Shown piece after piece: positions 14,187 to 22,900 of a stretch of DNA of 24,180 nucleotides; positions within the stretch are counted from its first letter, which is position 1, and every line of letters begins with the position of its first letter. The position numbers and the translations under genes are program-made. The DNA lies in assembly GCA_007129225.1 (NCBI GenBank), contig SKVX01000422.1, positions 1 to 24,180 of the forward strand, given 5' to 3'. The notes under the pieces were generated by a model. It searched no databases. It had not been told where the DNA came from and was given only the letters and a program-made list of their open reading frames with translations. This DNA is from Halomonas sp. (lineage in GTDB: Bacteria; Pseudomonadota; Gammaproteobacteria; Pseudomonadales; Halomonadaceae).

Positions 14187-14777
14187 TCAGCGTGCCAGCA
14201 GCTGTCCCAGTTCCGGATCACGGAACGCACGGTCGAGGCCGTCGCTGAGCAGGTCGTTGAGCATGCGCGCGTTGGTGTCGCGGTCCGGCCGAAACGCATA
14301 GCTCTGGGTGCGGCGTGAGGTATAGGTGCCGGTATAGGTGTTACCACCGTTGACCGCCCGGGCTTCAAACACCGCCTCCAGGCGGGCTTCATCGATGACC
14401 GGCCGGCTTTCGCCTCGCTCGTACCCCAGGTCGAGCAGGGTCAGGGTCAGACTGGGCCGCCCCTCTGCCGGCTCCGTGGTCGGCGAAAAGCCCATCTCTC
14501 GTACGGCCCGCTCGGCTTCGCGCTGGAGACGCGGCACCAGTTCATGGGCGCTGACGGTAATGCTGGAGGTCGCCATGGCACTGCCGCTCCGGGTGCCGAT
14601 CACCTCGCCGTCGCGGTCGTCCACCGCCATTACCGTGATGGCCTGGCCGCTGCCGCTGGCCGGGACCGCGGCGGTCCGCTGTGGATCCAACTGGAGGTAG
14701 TGTGGACTGGCACAGCCTGCCAGCAGCGCGCCGGCCACCAGTAAGGCGGCTGCTCGCAGAAAGGGGCGTCGAGTCAT
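14187..14777 (-). CDS. YajG-like outer-membrane lipoprotein
   Basis: The 196-residue protein has a lipoprotein signal peptide with lipobox LAGC; Cys22 is the acylated residue, followed by Ala-Ser, which predicts outer-membrane sorting. The mature domain (about residues 25-190) matches the YajG family pattern, including a VDDRDGEVIGTRSG segment and a C-terminal NARMLNDLLSDGLDRAFRDPEL helix. Function is unknown. The frame is open upstream to 15086, but only the ATG at 14777 gives a signal peptide and has AGGAGA upstream. It is divergent from the acetyltransferase gene. The protein is a substrate for the Lnt pathway encoded nearby. Confidence 0.85.
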   Translation of the reverse strand: MTRRPFLRAAALLVAGALLAGCASPHYLQLDPQRTAAVPASGSGQAITVMAVDDRDGEVIGTRSGSAMATSSITVSAHELVPRLQREAERAVREMGFSPTTEPAEGRPSLTLTLLDLGYERGESRPVIDEARLEAVFEARAVNGGNTYTGTYTSRRTQSYAFRPDRDTNARMLNDLLSDGLDRAFRDPELGQLLAR

Positions 14778-14911
14778 CTGGGGCTCTCCTGGGATATGAG
14801 GAAGGAATGCGCCGGTAGGTAGCGAGGTAAAGAGATCATCAATATCGAGCGCATGGCATTGGGCCGGCGCAGGTGGCGAGTATAGCCGCGACATGGCCAA
14901 CGGCAACAGCG

Positions 14912-14942
14912 TTGAGTGCACCGGTTGCAGAGCGGTTACAAT
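14912..14942 (+). promoter_or_regulatory. Candidate promoter for the acetyltransferase gene
   Basis: TTGAGT (14912-14917) and TACAAT (14937-14942, five of six matches) are separated by 19 bp, longer than ideal. The predicted start lies about 20 bases before the ATG at 14968. Confidence 0.3.
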
Positions 14943-14967
14943 GGGGCTCCATTCAGGGAGAGCGCCC

Positions 14968-15408
14968 ATGATTCGACCCGCAGCCACGGAAGACATGCCG
15001 CAACTCGTCGATATCTGGCTGCGTGCCTCGCAGCTGGCCCACGACTTCATTCCCGCCGAATTCTGGCAAGATCGCGCCCAGGACATGGCTAGCCATTATC
15101 TGCCAAATGCCGAGACCCACGTACTGGAGCTGGGCGGGAGCATCATCGGATTCGCGGCCCTCAATGGCGATCACCTGGAGGCCCTGTTCATCGACCCGGA
15201 CTTCCAGCGCTTTGGCCATGGTACGCACTTGATGGCCCATGCCATGGCGTGCCGTGAGCGGATAACCCTGTGTGTCTATTCGCGCAATGTGCGTGCCGTA
15301 TCGTTCTACCGTCGGCTCGGTTTTCAGTCGATGGAGGATCGTCTCGAGCCGATGAGCGGCGAGAGTGAGACCCTGATGGCCTGGTCCCGCGAGCACCACG
15401 TCCAGTGA
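14968..15408 (+). CDS. GNAT N-acetyltransferase (YjaB-like)
   Basis: The 146-residue protein has the GNAT fold. Its opening MIRPAATEDMPQLVDIWLRASQLAHDF, and the EALFIDPDFQRFGHGTHLMAHAMA block with the acetyl-CoA loop, resemble E. coli YjaB (ALFIDPDVRGCGVGRVLVEHA). The usual RGxGxG/A reads RFGHGT. The final segment RNVRAVSFYRRLGF is the conserved beta5-alpha4 element. The acceptor substrate cannot be read from sequence. The ATG at 14968 has AGGGAG nine bases before it; the frame is open further upstream without conserved sequence. It converges on cysA with 22 bases between and no terminator visible. Confidence 0.85.
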   Translation: MIRPAATEDMPQLVDIWLRASQLAHDFIPAEFWQDRAQDMASHYLPNAETHVLELGGSIIGFAALNGDHLEALFIDPDFQRFGHGTHLMAHAMACRERITLCVYSRNVRAVSFYRRLGFQSMEDRLEPMSGESETLMAWSREHHVQ

Positions 15409-15430
15409 GCCTGGCACCTATCGATCTAGC

Positions 15431-16521
<1,091 letters not shown>

Positions 16522-16525
<4 letters not shown>

Positions 16526-17349
16526 GGGTGAACCTCCCGGCGCGCAGCGCGCCATTCCAGGCTGGCCTTGGCAACCAGCGTGAGCAGGGCGATGAAGGCC
16601 AGCAGCGATGCGCTGGCGAAGGCGCCCACGGTATTGTAGTCCTGGTAGAGCTGCTCCAGGTGCAGTGGCAGGGTGTTGGTCTGGCCGCGAATGGCGCCCG
16701 AAACCACCGAGACGGCGCCGAATTCCCCCACCGCACGGGCGTTGGTCAGTATCACGCCATATAGCAGTGCCCAGCGGATATTGGGCAGGGTCACCCGGCG
16801 AAAGACGGTCCAGCCAGGTGCGCCCAGGGTTACGGCGGCTTCTTCTTCCCGAGAACCCTGGGCCTGCATCAGCGGTATCAGCTCCCGGGCCACGAAGGGG
16901 CAGGTGACGAAGATGGTCACCATCAGGATGCCGGGCCAGGCGAACATGAGCTGGATATCATATTGGTCCAGCCAACTGCCGAGCCAGCCGGTGCGGCCAT
17001 AGAGCAGCAGGTAGATCAGGCCGGCAACCACCGGCGAGACTGCAAAGGGGATATCGATCAGGGTCTGCAGGACCCGGCGTCCAGGAAAGCGAAAGCGAGT
17101 GACCAGCCAGGCGAGTGCCACGCCGAATACCAGGCAGACGGGAATCGTCAGCAGCGCGATGAACAGGGTAAGGCCGATGGCCGCTACGGTGTATTCATTG
17201 CTGACGTTGGTCCAGAACACCCCCACCCCCTGGGCGAAGGCCTGGGCGAAGATGGCTACCAGCGGCAGCAGCAGGAACAGCGTCGACAGGGCCACGGCCA
17301 GGAAGACGAGCAGGCGCCGAACCCGGGGCGCATCACCGATCCGTTGCAT
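16522..17349 (-). CDS. cysW: Sulfate/thiosulfate ABC transporter permease CysW
   Basis: The 275-residue inner-membrane protein has about six transmembrane segments and a binding-protein-dependent permease domain. The coupling-helix (EAA) region is EEEAAVTLGAPGWTVFRRVTLPNI, followed by AVGEFGAVSVVSG, characteristic of CysW. It forms the channel with CysT. The start overlaps the cysT stop by one base (TGATG), and the stop overlaps the cysA start by four bases, so translation is probably coupled along the operon. Confidence 0.95.
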
Positions 17350-18206
17350 CAGCCCGCCCCTCCGTGCAGCCGCTTGATGAAGCGGCCCTGCCAGATGTTG
17401 ATCACCAGCAGCAGGGCCAGCGAGACGAACAGCACCACCGAGGCGATGGCCGAGGCGCCGGCATAGTCGTACTCCTGTAGCTTGACGAAGATCATCAGGG
17501 CGGTGATCTCGGTCTCGTAGGGCATGTTGCCGGCGATGAAGATGATGGCGCCGAATTCACCCAGCGAGCGCACGAAGGCGAGACCGGTGCCGGTGACCAG
17601 GGCCGGCCACAGGTGCGGCAGGATCACGCGGCGAAAGGCCGTGCCGTCTGAGGCACCCAGCGTCAGGGCGGCTTCATCCACCTCGTGGGGCAGGTCTTCC
17701 AGCACCGGCTGTACCGTGCGAACGACGAAGGGAATACTGGTGAAGGCCATGGCCAATGCGATACCCACCCAGGTATAGGCGACCTGGAAGCCCAGCGGTT
17801 CCAGCAGCCGCCCCATCCAGCCGTTGCTGGAGTAGAGCGTTGCCAGGGTGATGCCGGCGACGGCGGTGGGCAACGCGAAGGGCAGGTCCATCAGTGCGTC
17901 GAGCAGGCGCTTGCCGGGAAATTCGTAGCGCACCAGCACCCAGGCGAGCAGCAGTCCGAAGGCGCCGTTGACCAGGGCGGCCACCGCGGCGGCACCGATG
18001 GTGACCATATAGCTGGCCACCACCCGACCCTCGGTGATGATTGCCCAGTACTCGGCCAGGCTGAGCCCCGCCAGCTGACCGAACAGCCCGGTCAGCGGCA
18101 GCAGCAGCACCAGCGAGATGAACATCAGGCTGATACCGAGTGAAAGGCCGAAGCCCGGCAGTACCCGCTTGGGGGTACTGCCGGCGCGAGTCGCGAGTGT
18201 GATCAT
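17349..18206 (-). CDS. cysT: Sulfate/thiosulfate ABC transporter permease CysT
   Basis: The 285-residue inner-membrane permease has about six to seven hydrophobic segments. Landmarks are GFGLSLGISLMFISLVLLLPL at the first helix, the MDLPFALPTAVAGITLATLYS block typical of CysT/CysU, and the EAA loop VDEAALTLGASDGTAFRRVILPHL. The conserved SLGEFGAIIFIAGN segment follows. Both gene ends overlap their neighbours by one base (TGATG). The symbol cysU is used for the same gene in enterobacteria. Confidence 0.95.
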   Translation of the reverse strand: MITLATRAGSTPKRVLPGFGLSLGISLMFISLVLLLPLTGLFGQLAGLSLAEYWAIITEGRVVASYMVTIGAAAVAALVNGAFGLLLAWVLVRYEFPGKRLLDALMDLPFALPTAVAGITLATLYSSNGWMGRLLEPLGFQVAYTWVGIALAMAFTSIPFVVRTVQPVLEDLPHEVDEAALTLGASDGTAFRRVILPHLWPALVTGTGLAFVRSLGEFGAIIFIAGNMPYETEITALMIFVKLQEYDYAGASAIASVVLFVSLALLLVINIWQGRFIKRLHGGAG

Positions 18207-19216
18207 CAGCGGCGCTGTAGCTGATCCAGCAGGGCGCCGCCGGCGAAGTGCTCGTCCATGGCCTGCTCCCAGCTACCGACGATATCCTCGACCCGCAGCA
18301 GATCGGTCTCGGGGAACTGATCGGCGAACTCCTCCACGACCGCCTCGTGATGGACGCGATAGTTGAAGCCGGCCAGCATGCGCTGGGCCTCTTCGCTGTA
18401 GAGGTACTCGACATAGGCTTGGGCCAGGTCCTGGGTGCCGTTGCGCTCGGCATTGGGCTCGACCACCGCCACCGGGAATTCGGCCAGGATGCTGACCGGC
18501 GGCACGATTACCTCGTAGTCGTCACGACCGTACTCGCCGCGGATGTTGTTCACCTCGGATTCGAAACTGATCAGCACGTCGCCGATGCCGCGCTCGATGA
18601 AGCTGGTGGTGGCGCCGCGCCCGCCGGTGTCGAACACTGCCACGTTGCGCAGGAAGGTGCGCATGAAGTCGTGGATCTGCTCCTCGTCGCCATCGAAGTG
18701 CTGCTGGGCAAAGCCCCAGGCGGCCAGGTAAGTGTAGCGGCCGTTACCGGAGGTCTTGGGGTTGGGGAAGACCATCTTGAGGCCTTCACGTACCAGATCG
18801 TCCCAGCTCTCTATCCCCTTGGGGTTGTCCTTGCGCACCAGGAAAGCCGTGGTGGAGTAGTAGGGCGAGGCATTATTAGGCAGCAGCTCCTGCCAGTCCT
18901 CGGCCACCAGCCCGGCATCGGCGAGCACCTGGACGTCGGTCACCTGATTGTAGGTCACCACGTCGGCACGCAGCCCTTGCAGGATGGCACGGGCCTGGGC
19001 GGAGGAGCCGCCGTGGGACTGCTGGATGGCGATCTCCTCGCCCTGCTCGGCTTGCCACCAGTCGCGGAATTCGGGATTGATGGCTGAGAAGAGCTCGCGT
19101 GCAATGTCATAGGAGGAGTTGAGAATCTCGCGCTCGGCGGCCAGGGCCGGGGTGGCAAGGCTGACACCCAGGGCAACGGCAAGTGCGGTGCGGCGAACGG
19201 TGGACAGCAGATGCAT
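18206..19216 (-). CDS. sbp: Periplasmic sulfate-binding protein
   Basis: This is the substrate-binding component of the sulfate importer. The 336-residue protein has a Sec signal peptide with predicted cleavage after ALA (residue 26). The mature protein shows SYDIARELF, the QSHGGSSAQARAI oxyanion-binding block, NPKTSGNGRYTYLAAW and the GDVLISFESE segment, all typical of Sbp/CysP. The frame opens at a GTG at 19225, but the GGAG motif lies about eight bases before the ATG at 19216 and would touch the GTG, so the ATG is chosen. It heads the operon, as in Pseudomonas. Sbp versus thiosulfate-preferring CysP cannot be settled from sequence alone. Confidence 0.93.
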   Translation of the reverse strand: MHLLSTVRRTALAVALGVSLATPALAAEREILNSSYDIARELFSAINPEFRDWWQAEQGEEIAIQQSHGGSSAQARAILQGLRADVVTYNQVTDVQVLADAGLVAEDWQELLPNNASPYYSTTAFLVRKDNPKGIESWDDLVREGLKMVFPNPKTSGNGRYTYLAAWGFAQQHFDGDEEQIHDFMRTFLRNVAVFDTGGRGATTSFIERGIGDVLISFESEVNNIRGEYGRDDYEVIVPPVSILAEFPVAVVEPNAERNGTQDLAQAYVEYLYSEEAQRMLAGFNYRVHHEAVVEEFADQFPETDLLRVEDIVGSWEQAMDEHFAGGALLDQLQRR

Positions 19217-19363
19217 GCGAGTCACTCCAATCAGGAAACAGTGGTGACAAGGTTAAATCTGACAATGGGGAATTACAATCCTGGTTTTTATTCATTTTAG
19301 AAATATCGCTGTGGCACTTTTTCTGCGTTCCTGCGGGCCCATTCCCTCGCCCTTGGCGGTTCC

Positions 19364-19372
19364 TGCTAGAAT
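19364..19372 (+). promoter_or_regulatory. Candidate extended -10 promoter for rpe
   Basis: TGC-TAGAAT is an extended -10 element (TGN and five of six consensus bases), 37 bases before the rpe ATG. No matching -35 is apparent, as is common for extended -10 promoters. Confidence 0.42.
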
Positions 19373-19409
19373 GCGTACCTCTCTTTTCGAGCGATAGCCT
19401 GGACATGAC

Positions 19410-20123
19410 ATGACCGACGCGACCCGCGATTTTCTCATTGCCCCTTCCATTCTCTCCGCGGACTTCGCCCGCCTGGGTGAGGAGGTGGATAACGTACTGG
19501 CTGCCGGTGCCGATATCGTCCACTTCGACGTCATGGACAATCACTACGTCCCCAACCTGACGATCGGCCCAATGGTCTGCGAGGCGCTGCGCAAGCATGG
19601 CGTCACGGCGCCCATCGACGCCCACCTGATGGTGAAGCCGGTGGACCGCTTGATCGGCGACTTCATCGATGCCGGTGCCACCTATATTACCTTCCATCCC
19701 GAAGCCTCGGACCATATCGACCGTTCCCTGCAGCTGATCCGTGACGGCGGCTGCAAGGCGGGGCTGGTCTTCAACCCGGCCACACCGCTCTCCTACCTCG
19801 ACCACGTGATGGACAAGGTCGACATGGTGCTGCTGATGAGCGTCAACCCGGGCTTCGGCGGTCAGGCCTTCCTGCCGGGTACCCTGGACAAGCTGCGGGA
19901 GGCACGCCGGCGCATCGACGCCTCTGGGCGGCCGATCCGCCTCGAGATCGACGGCGGGGTCAAGGTCGACAATATCGCCGAGATTGCCCGCGCGGGAGCC
20001 GATACCTTCGTGGCCGGCTCCGCGATCTTCAAGGCCGCCAATGCAGCCGATCCACACCGCTACGACAGCGTGCTCCGTGACTTCCGCGAGCAGCTGGCCG
20101 GGGTCAAGGTGTCCTCTCCGTGA
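19410..20123 (+). CDS. rpe: Ribulose-phosphate 3-epimerase
   Basis: Rpe interconverts D-ribulose 5-phosphate and D-xylulose 5-phosphate in the pentose phosphate pathway. The 237-residue TIM barrel shows the family blocks IAPSILSADFARLGEEV, IVHFDVMDNHYVPNLTIGP (metal ligands His and Asp), DAHLMV, MSVNPGFGGQAF and LEIDGGV. The start ATG follows a weak TGGA motif; an overlapping ATG at 19405 is out of frame. It heads rpe-GIY-YIG-gph, with trpE downstream. The rpe-gph-trpE order is familiar from Pseudomonas. The stop overlaps the next start (GTGA). Confidence 0.96.
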   Translation: MTDATRDFLIAPSILSADFARLGEEVDNVLAAGADIVHFDVMDNHYVPNLTIGPMVCEALRKHGVTAPIDAHLMVKPVDRLIGDFIDAGATYITFHPEASDHIDRSLQLIRDGGCKAGLVFNPATPLSYLDHVMDKVDMVLLMSVNPGFGGQAFLPGTLDKLREARRRIDASGRPIRLEIDGGVKVDNIAEIARAGADTFVAGSAIFKAANAADPHRYDSVLRDFREQLAGVKVSSP

Positions 20124-20419
20124 GCGAGGGCGCCCAGGCCCCGATATGGCATCTCTATCTGATCGAGACCGCCGGCGGGGCCCTCTACACCGGGATCACC
20201 ACCGACGTCGCCCGGCGCGTGGCTCAACATGAGGCGGGCCGGGGCGCCAAGGCGCTGCGTGGTCGTGGGCCGCTTATGCTGATGCATCAGGAGCCGGTGG
20301 GTAGCCACAGGGATGCGCTGCGGCTCGAGGCACAGGTCAAGCGTCTCTCGGCGGCGGGCAAGCGTCGCTGGCTCGAGAGCCGGCCGGTCGGCGAGGAGTT
20401 GCCATGCACCCCATCCTGA
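20120..20419 (+). CDS. GIY-YIG domain protein (YhbQ/UPF0213-like)
   Basis: This 99-residue protein is essentially a single GIY-YIG nuclease domain: LYLI (12-15), YTGIT (23-27), the conserved Arg pair R32/R33, a His at 37, and a Glu at about residue 70. The size and motif spacing match the YhbQ/UPF0213 family, whose members may act as DNA endonucleases; the physiological role is unclear. It begins with GTG overlapping the rpe stop by four bases, and its end overlaps gph by 16 bases. It is thus translationally embedded in a metabolic operon. AUG-less initiation is inferred from the tight overlap. Confidence 0.88.
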   Translation: MSEGAQAPIWHLYLIETAGGALYTGITTDVARRVAQHEAGRGAKALRGRGPLMLMHQEPVGSHRDALRLEAQVKRLSAAGKRRWLESRPVGEELPCTPS

Positions 20420-21069
20420 AAGACATACGGCTGATCAGTTTCGACCTGGATGGCACCCTGGTGGACTCGGTGCCCGATCTGGCAGTGGCGGTGGATGCCA
20501 GCCTGGGCGAGCAGGGCCTGCCGCCGGCGGGTGAGGCGCGGGTGCGCGACTGGGTCGGCAACGGCTCGTGGAAGCTGGTCGAGCGGGCGCTGACTTTCGC
20601 CCAGGGGCACTTACCCGGTGAGGAGGCTCTGGTCCGCATCCATGAGGCTTTCCTCACACACTACGGCCGCGATCCCGGCTCGCGTACCCGGCTCTACCCC
20701 GGAGTGCGCGAAGCGCTGGACGCCCTGCAGGCAGGCGACCGGATCCTGACGCTGGTCACCAACAAGCCTTTCGCCTTCATTCGACCGATCCTGGCGCAGT
20801 TCGGCCTCGAGCGGCATTTTGCGCTCTGCCTGGGTGGTGACAGCCTGCCGCAGAAGAAGCCCGACCCGGCCCCGCTACTGCATCTGGCCGCTTACTTCGA
20901 CCTGCCTGTGCGGGCCTGTCTGATGGTGGGTGACTCTCGCCATGACATCGATGCCGGCCGAGCCGCCGGGTTTCGAACCTTGGCGGTTCCCTACGGCTAC
21001 AATCATGGTGAGCCGGTACGACTGAGCCGGCCGGATGCGCTGGTTGATTCACTGGCGGAACTCGTTTAG
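20404..21069 (+). CDS. gph: Phosphoglycolate phosphatase (HAD family)
   Basis: Gph dephosphorylates 2-phosphoglycolate, a product of DNA 3'-end repair. The 221-residue protein shows the HAD motifs: DLDGT (nucleophile D14, acid/base D16), TNKP for motif II (about residues 119-122), the motif III lysine in QKKPDPAP, and GDSRHDIDAG for motif IV. The helical cap lies between residues 20 and 95. The ATG at 20404 is inside the preceding gene. Substrate specificity within the HAD family is inferred from the rpe-gph-trpE context and family resemblance. Confidence 0.92.
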   Translation: MHPILKDIRLISFDLDGTLVDSVPDLAVAVDASLGEQGLPPAGEARVRDWVGNGSWKLVERALTFAQGHLPGEEALVRIHEAFLTHYGRDPGSRTRLYPGVREALDALQAGDRILTLVTNKPFAFIRPILAQFGLERHFALCLGGDSLPQKKPDPAPLLHLAAYFDLPVRACLMVGDSRHDIDAGRAAGFRTLAVPYGYNHGEPVRLSRPDALVDSLAELV

Positions 21070-21241
21070 GGTCGATTTTCGAACCCTATCAATGACCTCG
21101 GATTCATTCCGTTTGCCTATCCCGCGGGACACGCTTCGATGGACAGCATGATGCTGCATGACCCCTCCTCTGCACGTGGCAGCCTTCTCCCGGCCGTCAC
21201 CTCGATGGTGCCGTTTGTTGCCGAGCCTGTCGGCCGGCGAT

Positions 21242-21265
21242 GGTGATGCTCAGTCGAGCATCACC
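21242..21265 (+). other. Perfect hairpin upstream of trpE
   Basis: The arms GGTGATGCTC (21242-21251) and GAGCATCACC (21256-21265) pair over 10 bp around AGTC. A smaller stem, GCCGA/TCGGC (21220-21234), precedes it. No T tract follows, so intrinsic termination is unlikely. A possible 32-codon frame (21148-21246) ends with a single Trp codon and TGA inside the left arm, but it lacks a convincing ribosome binding site. The rest of 21070-21306 shows no gene. Confidence 0.5.
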
Positions 21266-21306
21266 CGTACGCCACCCGACACCATCCTTACTTCGAGGAA
21301 ATCGTC

Positions 21307-22803
21307 ATGATGACGCCCGAACGTTTCCGTGACCTGGCCGAGGCCGGCTACAACCGTATTCCAGTCACCCGCGAGGTGCTGGCCGATCTCGACACGCCGC
21401 TCTCCACCTACCTGAAGCTCGCCGACGAGCCCTGGACCTTCCTGCTCGAGTCGGTGCAAGGGGGCGAAAAGTGGGGCCGCTACTCCATTATCGGTCTGCC
21501 CTGCCGGGAGCGCATCGAGGTTCGCGGATTTATCGTCAGCCATATCATCGATGGCGAGCAGCAGGGCATGACCGAGGTGGAGGATCCGCTCGACTGGATC
21601 GAACAGTTTCATGCCGGCTTCAAGGTGCCTCGGCTGGACGATCAGCCCCGCTTCGACGGTGGCCTGGTGGGCTACTTCGGCTACGACACCATTCGTTATA
21701 TCGAACCGCGGCTGCGTGGGCACCATGTGGCTGCCAAGGCCGATCCGCTGGGCGTCCCTGACATCCTGCTGATGGTCTGCGACGACCTGGTGGTATTCGA
21801 CAATCTCTCGGGCCGGCTGACACTCTGGACCCATGCCGACCCTGCCCGCCCTGACGCCTATGAGGCAGCAGTGGATCGGCTGCAGCGGCTCGAGGTGCGC
21901 CTGCGCAGCGCTACGCTCAACACCATCAGCCCCGGCACCGGCCGCAGTGCGGTGGAGGAGGGGCACTTCACCTCCGGCTTCACCGAAGCGGGTTTCAAGT
22001 CAGCGGTGGAGACGATCAAGGAGTATGTACTGGCCGGTGACGTCATGCAGTGCGTGCCGTCACAGCGCATGTCGATTCCCTACCAGGCCTCGCCGCTGGA
22101 TCTCTACCGAGCCCTGCGAAGCCTCAACCCTTCACCCTACATGTTCTTCTTCAACCTCGATGACCACCATGTGGTGGGCTCTTCGCCGGAGATCCTCACC
22201 CGCCTGGAGGATGGAGAAGTGACGGTGCGTCCGATTGCCGGCACCCGGGTGCGTGGCAAGACCGAGGAGGAGGACCGGGCGCTGGAGGCCGACTTGCTGG
22301 GCGACCCCAAGGAGGTCGCCGAGCACCTGATGCTGATCGATCTGGGGCGCAACGACGTGGGGCGTATCAGCGAAACCGGCTCGGTGGTGGTGACCGACCA
22401 GATGGCCGTGGAGCGCTATTCCCACGTGATGCACATCGTCTCCAATGTCACCGGCCGATTGAAGCCGGGCCTGACGGCCATGGACGTGCTGCGCGCCACC
22501 TTCCCGGCGGGCACGCTTTCCGGTGCGCCCAAGATTCGCGCCATGGAGATCATCGACGAACTTGAGCCGGTCAAGCGCGGCATCTATTCCGGCGCGGTGG
22601 GCTATCTCTCCTGGCACGGCAACATGGATACCGCCATCGCCATTCGCACGGCGGTGATCAAGGACGGCGAGCTGCACGTGCAGGCCGGGGCCGGGGTCGT
22701 CGCTGACTCGGTGCCCGAGATGGAGTGGCAGGAAACCCTCAACAAAGGGCGGGCGATCTTCCGCGCCGTGGCCATGGCCGAGAAAGGACTGGATAACCTT
22801 TAA
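21307..22803 (+). CDS. trpE: Anthranilate synthase component I
   Basis: TrpE converts chorismate to anthranilate using ammonia from the TrpG glutaminase, the first committed step of tryptophan synthesis. The 498-residue length is normal. The N-terminal LLES motif (46-49) is the tryptophan feedback-binding site, so the enzyme should be inhibited by Trp. The catalytic half carries MQCVPSQRM, PIAGTRVRGKTEEED, LIDLGRNDVGR and the TFPAGTLSGAPKIRAMEIIDELE signature. The ATG at 21307 has GAGGA seven bases upstream; the adjacent ATG at 21310 is an alternative. TrpG is not adjacent. A trp attenuator lies 1.2 kb downstream beyond one opposing gene. Confidence 0.97.
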   Translation: MMTPERFRDLAEAGYNRIPVTREVLADLDTPLSTYLKLADEPWTFLLESVQGGEKWGRYSIIGLPCRERIEVRGFIVSHIIDGEQQGMTEVEDPLDWIEQFHAGFKVPRLDDQPRFDGGLVGYFGYDTIRYIEPRLRGHHVAAKADPLGVPDILLMVCDDLVVFDNLSGRLTLWTHADPARPDAYEAAVDRLQRLEVRLRSATLNTISPGTGRSAVEEGHFTSGFTEAGFKSAVETIKEYVLAGDVMQCVPSQRMSIPYQASPLDLYRALRSLNPSPYMFFFNLDDHHVVGSSPEILTRLEDGEVTVRPIAGTRVRGKTEEEDRALEADLLGDPKEVAEHLMLIDLGRNDVGRISETGSVVVTDQMAVERYSHVMHIVSNVTGRLKPGLTAMDVLRATFPAGTLSGAPKIRAMEIIDELEPVKRGIYSGAVGYLSWHGNMDTAIAIRTAVIKDGELHVQAGAGVVADSVPEMEWQETLNKGRAIFRAVAMAEKGLDNL

Positions 22804-22862
22804 TGGCCTAACGGGAGACAGGCGCCTGGCGGAGCGCCAATGTCGGCATCATCTCCGAACCG

Positions 22863-22884
22863 ACGGCGGCCCAGAGGCCGCCGT
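22863..22884. terminator. Hairpin between convergent trpE and the metal-binding protein gene
   Basis: ACGGCGGCC (22863-22871) and GGCCGCCGT (22876-22884) form a perfect 9-bp stem around CAGA. A weaker GGCGC/GCGCC stem lies at 22821-22838. Both lie between the converging stops of trpE and the next gene. No T tract is present on either strand, so this is only a candidate bidirectional transcript end. Confidence 0.4.
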
Positions 22885-22900
22885 ATTCAGTGGCTCGGGC

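Noticed and set aside
19217..19225. GTG start for sbp, three codons longer.
   Set aside because: The GGAG motif would touch the GTG but is well spaced for the ATG at 19216.
21242..21265. Intrinsic attenuator terminator for trpE.
   Set aside because: The stem is perfect but no T tract follows and the adjacent frame has only one Trp codon, in contrast to the convincing attenuator at 24054-24161. Kept only as a low-interest finding.
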